Source: an uncultured Fretibacterium sp. (GTDB lineage Bacteria; Synergistota; Synergistia; Synergistales; Aminobacteriaceae). From it: a DNA stretch of 63,663 bases. Under the pieces are notes generated by a model that saw nothing but the letters and a program-made list of their open reading frames with translations, was not told where the DNA came from and did not search any database. Made by a program: the position numbers and the translations under genes. Location of the stretch: NCBI GenBank assembly GCA_937915835.1, contig CALGHA010000152.1:1-63663 (forward strand), in the 5' to 3' direction. Below, piece by piece: positions 35,586-44,081 of this stretch (position 1 is its first letter; every line of letters starts with the position of its first letter).

Positions 35586-36477
35586 AATTTTCGTAACTGG
35601 TGCGAATGGTCAGCTTGGACGAGATTTAATTCATGAGTTGACATCAAGAAATATTGAATGTATAGCGTCTGACATTCAGGAAAAATTTACGGGCCCGGAA
35701 GATTGCAGGTACATTCAGCTTGACATAACAAGTTATTCTGACGTTGAACGAGTTCTGACAGAAACGAAGCCTTCACGAGTAATTCATTGTGCTGCCTGGA
35801 CAGCTGTAGATGCTGCTGAAGATGAAGCTAACAAGCCGAAAGTTTACGCTGTCAACGTCAAGGGAACAGAGAATATTGCGCGCGTGTGTGGTGAGAGGAA
35901 TATTGTCATGACATATATCAGCACGGATTACATTTTTGACGGTTCAGGTTCACAAGCTCTAAAGCCTGAAGATGAGAATTTTGCGCCATTAAATTATTAC
36001 GGTCAGACGAAATTTGAGGGAGAATTAGCGGTGAAAAAGTTCTTGCGTAAATTCTTTATAGTGCGTATAGCTTGGGTATTCGGGCCTCATGGGAATAATT
36101 TTGTGAAAACTATGTTAAAACTCTCAGAAACTCATGACACAATGCGCGTCGTCAAAGACCAAATCGGAACGCCGACTTACACGCCGGATTTAGCGAGGTT
36201 GCTTGTTGATATGAATTTGAGTGAGAAATTCGGGATTTATCATGCTACGAACGAGGGCGGATTTATAAGCTGGTATGATTTTGCGTGTGAAATTTTTGCT
36301 CAAGCCTGTAAAAATGTTAATGTAATTCCTGTGAGCACATCAGAATACGGCCAATCCAAAGCTAGACGTCCTGGAAATTCCAGACTCGACAAAAGCAAAC
36401 TGAAAGCGCAAGGATTTTCATTATTACCAGATTGGCGAGACGCATTAAGGAGATATTTACAGAATGGGACAAATTAA
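35572..36477 (+). CDS. rfbD: dTDP-4-dehydrorhamnose reductase
   Basis: A 301-residue short-chain reductase of RmlD type. The dinucleotide motif GANGQLGRDL is at the N-terminus. The catalytic region has STDYIFDG and YYGQTKFEGE (Tyr-x3-Lys). The later RIAWVFGPHGNNFVKTM and the C-terminal RRPGNSRLDKSKL match the family. It makes dTDP-L-rhamnose using NAD(P)H. Start and stop overlap rfbA and rfbC, implying translational coupling. Confidence 0.95.
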   Translation: MQNVKIFVTGANGQLGRDLIHELTSRNIECIASDIQEKFTGPEDCRYIQLDITSYSDVERVLTETKPSRVIHCAAWTAVDAAEDEANKPKVYAVNVKGTENIARVCGERNIVMTYISTDYIFDGSGSQALKPEDENFAPLNYYGQTKFEGELAVKKFLRKFFIVRIAWVFGPHGNNFVKTMLKLSETHDTMRVVKDQIGTPTYTPDLARLLVDMNLSEKFGIYHATNEGGFISWYDFACEIFAQACKNVNVIPVSTSEYGQSKARRPGNSRLDKSKLKAQGFSLLPDWRDALRRYLQNGTN

Positions 36478-37018
36478 AGTTGATTATAATGTGAATGGCA
36501 TTGAGGGCTTATGCGTAATTACTCCGGCTGTTCACGGTGATAAACGGGGATATTTCAGCGAGACTTATAACTTGCGCGACATGCAGGAAGCCGGTTTGAA
36601 TTATAATTTTGTCCAGGATAACCAGAGCAGCAGCGTCAAGGGAGTATTGAGGGGCTTACACTTTCAGATTAATTTTCCCCAGACAAAACTAGTTCGAGTG
36701 ATTAGGGGCAATGTCTATGATGTAGCTGTTGACTTAAGACGTGAGAGCAAGACTTACGGGAAATATTTCGGCTGTGAGTTGAGCGAGGAAAATCACAAGC
36801 AACTATTAATCCCTAAAAATTTTGCGCATGGCTTTTTAGTCTTGAGCGAGATTGCGGAGTTTTGCTATAAATGCGATGACTTTTATCATCTGAACGACGA
36901 GGGCGGAATATTTTACGCGGATCCAGACATAAATATTAAATGGCCGAAAGTGGATTGTGAGATAATTTTATCGGATAAGGACAAGAAACAGCCATTCTTA
37001 AAGGAGCTGAACTCATGA
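36464..37018 (+). CDS. rfbC: dTDP-4-dehydrorhamnose 3,5-epimerase
   Basis: A 184-residue cupin-fold epimerase. Family motifs are VHGDKRGYFSETYN, QDNQSSSVKGVLRGLHFQ with the catalytic His, and VYDVAVDLRRES. A second catalytic region, IPKNFAHGFLVLSE, follows. The length matches RmlC. It epimerises C3 and C5 of the 4-keto-6-deoxy sugar. The gene overlaps both rfbD (14 bases) and rfbB (4 bases). Confidence 0.96.
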   Translation: MGQIKVDYNVNGIEGLCVITPAVHGDKRGYFSETYNLRDMQEAGLNYNFVQDNQSSSVKGVLRGLHFQINFPQTKLVRVIRGNVYDVAVDLRRESKTYGKYFGCELSEENHKQLLIPKNFAHGFLVLSEIAEFCYKCDDFYHLNDEGGIFYADPDINIKWPKVDCEIILSDKDKKQPFLKELNS

Positions 37019-37995
37019 AGATAATCATAACAGGGGGAGCGGGCTTTATCGGGAGCAACTTTATATTTCACATGCTCAAGGCTCATCCAGACGACGAAAT
37101 TATATGCATAGACAAGTTGACATATGCGGGGAATATTAACACGCTGAAAGAAGTAATTGCAGAGGGGAAAATTAACTTTTTCAGGCTTGACATATGCGAC
37201 CGAGCGAGGATTTACGAGTTATTTGAGCGTGAGAGGCCTGATATTGTCGTGAATTTTGCGGCGGAGTCTCATGTTGACCGTTCAATCGACAATCCCGGAA
37301 TATTTTTATTCACTAACACGCTTGGAACCGGAGTTTTGCTTGACGCATGTATGAAATTCGGGATAAAACGTTTTCACCAGGTCAGCACCGATGAAGTTTA
37401 CGGAGATTTGCCGCTTGACCGTCCGGATTTATTCTTCACTGAGACAATGCCGATAAAAGCGTCGTCGCCGTATTCAGCCTCGAAAGCTGGAGCGGACATG
37501 TTAGTTCTTGCGTATCACCGAACGTATAAATTGCCTGTGAGTATTTCGCGCTGTTCGAACAATTACGGGCCGTATCATTTTCCCGAAAAATTAATCCCCT
37601 TAATGATAATCAATGCGCTTCACGACAAGAAACTTCCTGTTTACGGTCAGGGAATAAACGTTAGGGATTGGCTTTATGTCGAAGATCACTGCCGAGCTAT
37701 TGACATGATTATTCACGATGAAGCGTCGAACGGCGAGATTTACAACATTGGCGGCCATAACGAGATGAGGAATATAGACATTGTGAAGCTGATTTGCAAT
37801 GAATTGGGAAAACCTGAGAGCTTGATTGAGTTTGTTACTGACAGAAAAGGGCATGACTTGAGATATGCGATTGACCCGACGAAAATTTACCTGCGATTAG
37901 GCTGGAGACCTGAGACGAGATTTGAAGACGGCATCAAGAAAACTATTAGCTGGTACTTGAACAATAAATTCTGGTGGGAACCTCTTATGAAGTGA
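37015..37995 (+). CDS. rfbB: dTDP-glucose 4,6-dehydratase
   Basis: A 326-residue RmlB. The NAD-binding motif is GGAGFIGSNFIFHM. The catalytic set is STDEVYGDL with the Asp-Glu pair and YSASKAGADML (Tyr-x3-Lys). RCSNNYGPYHFPEKLIP is strongly characteristic. It makes dTDP-4-keto-6-deoxyglucose, step two of the rhamnose pathway. It is the last gene of the rfbACDB operon and is followed by a terminator. The rhamnose donor would feed the same surface glycans that the phase-variable genes modify. Confidence 0.97.
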   Translation: MKIIITGGAGFIGSNFIFHMLKAHPDDEIICIDKLTYAGNINTLKEVIAEGKINFFRLDICDRARIYELFERERPDIVVNFAAESHVDRSIDNPGIFLFTNTLGTGVLLDACMKFGIKRFHQVSTDEVYGDLPLDRPDLFFTETMPIKASSPYSASKAGADMLVLAYHRTYKLPVSISRCSNNYGPYHFPEKLIPLMIINALHDKKLPVYGQGINVRDWLYVEDHCRAIDMIIHDEASNGEIYNIGGHNEMRNIDIVKLICNELGKPESLIEFVTDRKGHDLRYAIDPTKIYLRLGWRPETRFEDGIKKTISWYLNNKFWWEPLMK

Positions 37996-38017
37996 AAGGG
38001 GTCGACGCGAAAATCAC

Positions 38018-38062
38018 ATCTCCGTGAAGTCTTGCAACATGAGGGCTTACGGAGATTTTTTG
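38018..38062 (+). terminator. Terminator after the rhamnose operon
   Basis: ATCTCCGT pairs with ACGGAGAT, extended by partial pairing inside, and is followed by TTTTT. Confidence 0.8.
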
Positions 38063-38186
38063 TGAGCGGCTTTGACAATCTGACTAATTCATGCCAAAAA
38101 CGAGCAATTTTTGAGGAGGTCGACGCGCAACATGAAAAAATTTTTATGAGTAATTGCAAATGTTTGTGAAAGTGTAAAGATAATTA

Positions 38187-38215
38187 TTGCGTAATTTGTG
38201 CAAGCGTGCTAAAAT
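38187..38215 (+). promoter_or_regulatory. Promoter of the repeat-bracketed small-ORF unit
   Basis: TTGCGT (38187-38192), exactly 17 bases, then TAAAAT (38210-38215). Transcription would start near 38222, about 26 bases before the first CRISPR-like repeat. The rest of 37996-38247 holds no convincing gene; GTCGACGCG occurs twice (38001, 38119). Confidence 0.65.
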
Positions 38216-38247
38216 CTCAAACACAGTCAGGTGGCGGAGAGTTGACT

Positions 38248-38277
38248 GTTACGAACCTTCCTATAAGGATTTGAAAT
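38248..38277 (+). repeat. CRISPR-like repeat, full copy
   Basis: Thirty bases beginning GTTACGAACC, containing CCTT-CCTAT-AAGG (stem and loop) and ending GGATTTGAAAT. The 3' end strongly resembles the ATTGAAA(C/T) handle of type I/III CRISPR repeats. The orientation agrees with the upstream promoter. The first 24 bases recur exactly at 38590-38613. Confidence 0.7.
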
Positions 38278-38300
38278 CCCTTTACCTTAAATTGAATGTT

Positions 38301-38333
38301 GTACTACTCAAATAATTAATATTGAGGATGTAC
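38301..38333 (+). other. RNA hairpin in the leader of the small ORF
   Basis: GTAC and CTCAA at 38301-38311 pair with TTGAG and GTAC at 38322-38333. The hairpin lies between the first repeat and the start of the 70-residue ORF and may affect processing or translation. Confidence 0.5.
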
Positions 38334-38365
38334 CAAACAAAACTAAGGAAAAGAGGTTATCAACT

Positions 38366-38578
38366 ATGTCAGATCACAGTATCACATTTGGATCCATTAC
38401 GATTAGTGGAAATAATATTGATGTTACTATTAATCAATCAGCAACAGTTTATCATAATTATACGAAATATAATGAAGTTCACCATGAATCAAATTGTAAT
38501 AATAGTAATGGTAACTCTAAATCTGTTCAAGATATTTTTGATGGAATGACAGAGATATTTTCTCAAATATTCCATTAA
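38366..38578 (+). CDS. Orphan small protein, 70 residues, between CRISPR-like repeats
   Basis: I do not recognise a family. The start follows AAGAGG at a fair distance. The first half alternates polar and hydrophobic residues as in beta strands (SITFGSITISGNNIDVTINQ). An Asn/His/Ser-rich stretch follows (EVHHESNCNNSNGNS), and the C-terminus could form an amphipathic helix (VQDIFDGMTEIFSQIFH). No signal peptide or transmembrane segment is visible. It is the sole ORF in a unit with its own promoter, a CRISPR-like repeat on each side and a terminator. A toxin, an anti-CRISPR-like protein or a dead remnant are all open. An alternative overlapping frame at 38322 is less likely. Confidence 0.5.
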   Translation: MSDHSITFGSITISGNNIDVTINQSATVYHNYTKYNEVHHESNCNNSNGNSKSVQDIFDGMTEIFSQIFH

Positions 38579-38589
38579 TTAGTTATAAA

Positions 38590-38613
38590 GTTACGAACCT
38601 TCCTATAAGGATT
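38590..38613 (+). repeat. CRISPR-like repeat, 3'-degenerate copy
   Basis: Identical to the first 24 bases of the repeat at 38248, then diverging (ACACTT instead of TGAAAT). Loss of the 3' end is typical of the last repeat of a CRISPR array. The distance between repeats is 312 bases, far longer than a spacer. Confidence 0.7.
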
Positions 38614-38617
38614 ACAC

Positions 38618-38653
38618 TTTTCCTCTCATTCACATGGGGGGGAAAATTTTTTT
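38618..38653 (+). terminator. Terminator closing the repeat/small-ORF unit
   Basis: TTTTCCTCTC pairs with GGGGGGGAAAA around ATTCACAT and is followed by TTTTTTT. The seven-G run is explained as a stem. Confidence 0.75.
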
Positions 38654-38659
38654 ATCCAG

Positions 38660-38665
38660 TATAAT
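38660..38665 (+). promoter_or_regulatory. Probable -10 box of the helicase-nuclease gene
   Basis: A perfect TATAAT 31 bases before the TTG start. The -35 region would overlap the preceding terminator and is not obvious. Confidence 0.45.
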
Positions 38666-38696
38666 TACTCTCATATTCAACAGGGAGTGAGCATAT

Positions 38697-41600
38697 TTGA
38701 CCGAAGAAGAACAGAGACAAGTTCAGAATATTATCAACGCCAGGACAAAATTATTGACAGAAAAAGTTGCTCAGCAGGACGAATACATTACTTCTCTCAA
38801 TGAACGGCTAGCAAGCACTACAGCTGAACTTGAGGCAAAAAAACAGGAAGTCTCTTCCCTAAAATCCCAAGTCTCAGAATATCAGGAACAGAATAAAAAG
38901 TTGTTATCGCTTGTCCAGGAGAATAAGCCCCTGCCTCAAACACAGCCGACAATTCAGCCTCAGGAGAAACCGAATTATCTCGTCTCGCTTTTACGTCAAC
39001 ACTTCAACTTTGACACGTTCAAGCCGGGCCAGGAAGAAATTATTAACTCGTTGTTATCCGGACGTGATGTGTTCTGTTCAATGCCCGACGGTTACGGAAA
39101 AAGTATTTGTTTCAGGCTCCCTGCCTTGTTAATGCCCGGTCTAACTCTTGCTGTCGTCCCCGAAGTTCCCAAAAATTTCAAGACTGATTTACACTCAGAA
39201 GCTCTCACTCCGAATTTATCAGCCACGAAGAAACGCGAGATCTTACGTAAAGTTAAAAATGGAAGCTGCAAAATTTTATACTCGGCTTTAAGCGAATTGA
39301 CACAAGATGATATTGCAAGTTCTCTTAGCAAAGTTGAGATCTCTTTAGCCGCGTTAATTTCTTTCTGGGGAGTTCATGATGAGCTTGCTGACTGGAAAGA
39401 TTTCATCGTCAACTTCACTAAAGCAAAATTCACAACGGGATTATTCACGAACTCGACAAGTCCGGCGCTGAGAAACGACTTAATGAAACTCGCCGATTTA
39501 CGTTCACCGTTTAAACTTGTCACGGGCTTTGAGAGAAGAAATTTCACGTTCAAGATTACTCGGACTGAACACAAACTTGAAGCCTTAAGAGATATTCTCA
39601 CGCATAAAAAGGATTTGCCCGGAGTAGTTTATTGCTCAACTCCTGAGGATACATACAAGCTCCGTGAAAATTTCAGGGATTACGAAAAAGTTATTATTTT
39701 ACCGTTGGTGCTCTACCGTGAAGCTCTAAATCATGACGCAAGATTCGTAGTTCATTATGATTTACCTGAAAATTTAGGGGATTACTCACAGCAGATTACT
39801 TGTGCCGGAATTTCTAAGGCTGATTGTTTCTTGCTGGTCTCACGAAATGCCTTAAGAAACGTCGACAGGTCAGTGATAAAATTCTGCGATGATAAAGAAC
39901 CTGAAAAAGTTTTGTTGTCATATCTCGGTCAAGATGAAAGTTTTACATCTCAAGTCTCATCACAAGAAAGCGTTGAACGTGAGAAAATTTCAGCTGATGA
40001 CTTCTCTGATTTCGACTTCGGGAACGCTAACGAAGCTCAGAAAGAAGCAATCACATCTACAAACGGGCCAATGTTAATAATCGCCGGGCCTGGAACAGGA
40101 AAAACTTTCACACTCATTCAGCGTGCGGTATTCTTAATCCAGAAACGAAAGGTTAAGCCCGAAAATATTTTGCTCGCAGCATTCACGGATAAAGCAGCAC
40201 GTGAACTTACAACGAGAATTACGGAAGAGTTATCAAATCGAAGCATTCACGCTGACACAAATTCTATGTTCGTCGGAACTTTTCATGTCATATGCGAACG
40301 AATTATCAATGATTATATCTCGTTTACCCGTTTCAAACGCGGCTTCAGAATTATGGACGACTTCGATCATGCTCACTTAATCTTGCGGAATATCAATAAA
40401 TTTCTTGAGCTTGACGGAGCAGATGACGCTTTTAGGACACTCGGAAGATGGACAAGAGCTAAAGAGTTACGGGATTACATGAATATTTTGTACGAAGAGT
40501 TGATTGACCCCGAAGAGTTATTGCGGGACACTGACAAATCCGTAAATTTCTTTGGTAACGCTATGAAAATTCATGCTGAGATTTTAGCCGAGAATAATTC
40601 CCTGAGCTGGTCAGCTTTACTCGTTGAGACTTACAGGCTTTTGCGCGACAATCCCGAAATTCTTGAAGACATTCACGAGCAGATTAAATACGTCATGATT
40701 GATGAGTATCAAGACACTAATTATATTCAGGAGCAGTTAGCTTTCTTATTGGCCGGTGAGAGCAAAAATATCTGTGTTGTCGGCGATGATGACCAGAGCT
40801 TATATCGATTTCGAGGTGCTGAAGTCCGAAATATTTTGGAGTTCCCTGACAAGTTCGGCAAAAACGAGTGCAAGATAGTGAAACTCATGCTGAACTACAG
40901 ATCCGAACACGGCATAATAAACTTCTTCAGTGAATGGATGAATAACACAAAATTTTTCACTTGGGGGAAATTCCGGCACGACAAGAAACTTGAGGCTTAC
41001 AGGACTAATGAAAATCAGCCGTATCCTTCTGTTATGAGATTAGCGGGAATTAATGACAAGGCAGAATGGCACGAGAAAATTTTACACTTCATTAACTCGC
41101 TCAAGAACTCCGGAAAAATCACGGATTACAGCCAGATTGCGTTTTTGTTCAGGTCTGTTAAGGCTGCGGACGCTCAGGAACTCGCTAAATTCCTTGAGGA
41201 TAATAATATAAATATTTACTCGCCCCGTTCAGATATGTTCTTCAAACGTGCGGAAGTCCAGTTTGCTATAGGCTGCTTAATCTCAATTTTCCCTGAATAT
41301 CTCAAGTCATTAGAATCCGGAGCGTTTAATTTTCGAGGAGTTCAGCCTGGTTTTATCACGTATTACAGAAATTGCTTGAAGACCGTAGCAAGATATATTG
41401 ACAAGCCGGCATATTCAGGCCTCAAGAAATTTTTGCTGGACAAACGAAAATTCCATCAGGATTTAACGGGTTATGCTGATTACGTTTATTCGGATTTGCT
41501 TTACGAATTATTCGCCTTCATGCCGTTCAATCATGCTCTCAACGTAAAAGTTACAGACACAGTGAAGAACGTCCGGCCCGCCCGAAATCTTGCTAAATTC

Positions 41601-42890
41601 ATGGAGATTATCAAGAGTTACGAGCACAGCTACAACATAATCAACATCAACGCAAAATTCATGAACTCGCAATTCCAGGCATTAATGAATATCTTTCTTC
41701 GTTTTCAATATGAAGACGGCCTCGATGAATACGAGAGCGACAAGGAGAATATTCCGGCTGGACATATTGCATTCATGACGATTCATCAGGCAAAAGGTAT
41801 GGAGTTCCCGATTGTCTTTGTTGATTCGATGTTCAGTTCTCCGATGCCGCAAAATCATCCAGACCGTAACGACAAGCTGATAAACGCAATTACGAGGAGA
41901 TATTCACGCCGCCCGGAGTTTGAGCCGGAAGACCAGATAAAATATTTTGACTTCTGGAGATTATTTTACACGGCGTTTTCACGAGCTCAGGACTTGTTAA
42001 TCTTGACTTGCACTGAGAACCATAAAACTCCTTCAGAATGTCTTGAAGCTGCTTACAATAAACTTGAGGACGCTGACGAAGTTTTTTCGTTTGAGAATGC
42101 CGAGATTAGTGAGCTTAAGGGTGCGGGCTTGAAGAATACATTTTCATTCACGACGGATATTTTGATGTATGAGACTTGCCCGATGAAGTATAAATTTTAC
42201 ACTGAGCTTGAGTTTACGCCGAAGATTACGCAGGCTGAGTTTGTTGGGAGCTTAATTCACGAGACGTTAGAGGAAATTCACAGGGCTGTAATCAATCACG
42301 AGGAAAATAAATTGACTGAGCAAAATATTTCAGAATGGTTCAGCATGAATTATGAGCATCTTTCACGAAGTCAGCAAAAATATTTGTCAAAAACTGCGCG
42401 AGAAAATATCTTAAATCAGGTCATGAATTACGTGAAGCGTCAGGGCAGCGATTGGTCAGCTGTTAGAAAGTCAGAGTATGAGATTAGCCTTGTTCGTGAG
42501 GATTATATTTTGAAGGGTAAGACGGATTTAATAAGTATCAGGGACGGTGAGACGGAGATTACGGATTTCAAATCAGGCAGCAAGCCCAATATTAACATTA
42601 ATCGCGACCGTGAGAGGCTTGAAACTTATAGAAGGCAATTGAACGTTTACGCTTATCTTGTCGAGAAATCTTCGGGCCTGAAAGTGAACAGAATGAAGCT
42701 GTATTACACCGGCGAGAGTTCAGGAACTCCGGAGATAGTTTATGTTTATGATGAAGCTGAAGCCGAGAAAGTTATTGCGGGGCTTGATGAGACTGTGAGA
42801 AAGATTATCAGCAGGGATTTTGAGCATAGGACTTCGAATATTGACATTTGCCATGAGTGCGATTTTAGATTTTATTGCGGAAGGGAATAA
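38697..42890 (+). CDS. RecQ-like / UvrD helicase / PD-(D/E)XK nuclease fusion protein
   Basis: A 1397-residue protein with an N-terminal coiled coil (about 1-80). A RecQ-like part follows (about 95-420, PDGYGKSICFRLPALL) whose DEAH box is replaced by ALISFWGVHDEL and whose arginine-finger region is degenerate. Then comes an apparently intact UvrD/PcrA helicase: Walker A GPGTGKT at about 463, IDEYQDTN, GDDDQSLYRFRGA, TIHQAKGMEFPIVF and RLFYTAFSRAQDLLIL. The C-terminus is a RecB/Cas4-like nuclease (KGKTDLI, EITDFKSG) with four Cys suited to an Fe-S cluster (ETCPMKY and CHECDFRFYC). It probably unwinds and degrades DNA ends in repair or defence. TTG start after AGGGAGTGA. Confidence 0.88.
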   Translation: MTEEEQRQVQNIINARTKLLTEKVAQQDEYITSLNERLASTTAELEAKKQEVSSLKSQVSEYQEQNKKLLSLVQENKPLPQTQPTIQPQEKPNYLVSLLRQHFNFDTFKPGQEEIINSLLSGRDVFCSMPDGYGKSICFRLPALLMPGLTLAVVPEVPKNFKTDLHSEALTPNLSATKKREILRKVKNGSCKILYSALSELTQDDIASSLSKVEISLAALISFWGVHDELADWKDFIVNFTKAKFTTGLFTNSTSPALRNDLMKLADLRSPFKLVTGFERRNFTFKITRTEHKLEALRDILTHKKDLPGVVYCSTPEDTYKLRENFRDYEKVIILPLVLYREALNHDARFVVHYDLPENLGDYSQQITCAGISKADCFLLVSRNALRNVDRSVIKFCDDKEPEKVLLSYLGQDESFTSQVSSQESVEREKISADDFSDFDFGNANEAQKEAITSTNGPMLIIAGPGTGKTFTLIQRAVFLIQKRKVKPENILLAAFTDKAARELTTRITEELSNRSIHADTNSMFVGTFHVICERIINDYISFTRFKRGFRIMDDFDHAHLILRNINKFLELDGADDAFRTLGRWTRAKELRDYMNILYEELIDPEELLRDTDKSVNFFGNAMKIHAEILAENNSLSWSALLVETYRLLRDNPEILEDIHEQIKYVMIDEYQDTNYIQEQLAFLLAGESKNICVVGDDDQSLYRFRGAEVRNILEFPDKFGKNECKIVKLMLNYRSEHGIINFFSEWMNNTKFFTWGKFRHDKKLEAYRTNENQPYPSVMRLAGINDKAEWHEKILHFINSLKNSGKITDYSQIAFLFRSVKAADAQELAKFLEDNNINIYSPRSDMFFKRAEVQFAIGCLISIFPEYLKSLESGAFNFRGVQPGFITYYRNCLKTVARYIDKPAYSGLKKFLLDKRKFHQDLTGYADYVYSDLLYELFAFMPFNHALNVKVTDTVKNVRPARNLAKFMEIIKSYEHSYNIININAKFMNSQFQALMNIFLRFQYEDGLDEYESDKENIPAGHIAFMTIHQAKGMEFPIVFVDSMFSSPMPQNHPDRNDKLINAITRRYSRRPEFEPEDQIKYFDFWRLFYTAFSRAQDLLILTCTENHKTPSECLEAAYNKLEDADEVFSFENAEISELKGAGLKNTFSFTTDILMYETCPMKYKFYTELEFTPKITQAEFVGSLIHETLEEIHRAVINHEENKLTEQNISEWFSMNYEHLSRSQQKYLSKTARENILNQVMNYVKRQGSDWSAVRKSEYEISLVREDYILKGKTDLISIRDGETEITDFKSGSKPNININRDRERLETYRRQLNVYAYLVEKSSGLKVNRMKLYYTGESSGTPEIVYVYDEAEAEKVIAGLDETVRKIISRDFEHRTSNIDICHECDFRFYCGRE

Positions 42891-42891
42891 A

Positions 42892-42928
42892 CAAATATGG
42901 AGGCTTGTTTGGGGCCTTCATATTTCTC
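42892..42928. terminator. Bidirectional terminator between convergent genes
   Basis: AAATATGGAGGC pairs with GCCTTCATATTT around TTGTTTGGG, with A- and T-rich ends. Confidence 0.8.
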
Positions 42929-44021
42929 CTATGCTTTGATTGTCATTCAGCGTCAGACATTCCGAACCATCCGGAGTGATTAAATAGTCGTCCTCAATTC
43001 TTAAGCCTCCCCAGCCTTCAATGTAAATTCCCGGCTCAATCGTTACAACATCGCCAATCTGCAAAATATCCTTTGACGTTCGCGACAATCTCGGAGCTTC
43101 ATGAACTTCAAGCCCTAAGCCATGACCCAAGCCGTGCAAAAATTTATCGCCGTAACCTGAATCAGCAATAACTTTTCGGGCGATTGCGTCAACTTCACAG
43201 CCGGAAATTCCAGGCCTTAACGCTTTTGCCGCTTCATGATGAGCACGCAATAAAATCTCGTTAATCTCTTTCGCCTTATCACTCACAGGCCCGAGCGAAA
43301 AGTTTCGAGTTATGTCGCTCATGTAGCCTTCGACCATTGTGCCGTAATCGACCGTGACAGTTTCACCTTGAGCAAATTTCTTCATTGTGGCCGGAGCATG
43401 ACACATAGCACTTCTTTCACCAGAAGCAACGATAAAGTCATCATGAGCCCAACCCTTTTCAGCTCCGAGTAATTTAATCTCCTGCATCAGCATAATATCG
43501 AACTCGACTTCGGACATTCCGGGAAAAACTTTCTTGAGAACATTTCCGTATGCTTCACGGCCAATTTTCGCGGCTTGTTTAATTTTCTCGACTTCGTAAG
43601 CGTCTTTAGTTCTGCGCAATTTGGGAATAAATCCTGACGCGTCGATCCATTCAGCTTTAACCGGAGCAAAATATTTCGTGAAAGTCGCGTGTGAAATCTT
43701 CTCAGCCTCAAAGCCAACTCGTGAATAATCAGAACTTTTTATAGCATTCGCAAGATATTCGGGCATTGATTTTTCTGACTGAATTATTATCTTGAATGGA
43801 GATTGCATTTTAGCTTGCGTCGTGTAACGTCCATCGGTGATTAAAACTGCTTCGTTCATGGAGATAATTAATCCCGCTGAACTTCCACGAAATCCCGAAA
43901 TATAATGACAGCTCTCTGAATTGGCCCGCTCATCGACGATTAAGATAAATGCATCGAGTTTTTGTTCGGACATTAAGGCGCGTAATTTCTCTAAACGTAA
44001 ATAAATTATTGGTGTATTCAT
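42918..44021 (-). CDS. M24 family aminopeptidase P-like Xaa-Pro peptidase
   Basis: A 367-residue metallopeptidase. The N-terminal creatinase-like domain has RLEKLRALMSEQKLDAFIL. The C-terminal pita-bread domain carries all five metal ligands: two Asp in VDYGTMVEGYMSDITR, His in FLHGLGHGLGLEVHE, Glu in TIEPGIYIEG and Glu in LRIEDDYLIT. It removes N-terminal residues preceding proline, or processes dipeptides, in the cytoplasm. No signal peptide is present. It is monocistronic and ends in the bidirectional terminator. Fits a peptide-fermenting lifestyle. Confidence 0.94.
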   Translation of the reverse strand: MNTPIIYLRLEKLRALMSEQKLDAFILIVDERANSESCHYISGFRGSSAGLIISMNEAVLITDGRYTTQAKMQSPFKIIIQSEKSMPEYLANAIKSSDYSRVGFEAEKISHATFTKYFAPVKAEWIDASGFIPKLRRTKDAYEVEKIKQAAKIGREAYGNVLKKVFPGMSEVEFDIMLMQEIKLLGAEKGWAHDDFIVASGERSAMCHAPATMKKFAQGETVTVDYGTMVEGYMSDITRNFSLGPVSDKAKEINEILLRAHHEAAKALRPGISGCEVDAIARKVIADSGYGDKFLHGLGHGLGLEVHEAPRLSRTSKDILQIGDVVTIEPGIYIEGWGGLRIEDDYLITPDGSECLTLNDNQSIGEI

Positions 44022-44081
44022 GTCTTATCGTTCACTGCCTTTGTTTAATTATGAGAAATATACTTAATTTCCTCTATACAT

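Noticed and set aside
38001..38127. GTCGACGCG direct repeat as an attachment site
   Set aside because: Nine bases twice in 127 bases, with no integrase or tRNA nearby; likely chance or a local duplication.
38248..38613. A normal CRISPR array
   Set aside because: Only two repeats, 312 bases apart, one truncated, and no cas genes. It is not a working array as it stands.
38636..38642. G7 run as a switch for the helicase gene
   Set aside because: It pairs with TTTTCCTCTC as a terminator stem. Promoter modulation is not excluded but there is no sign of it.
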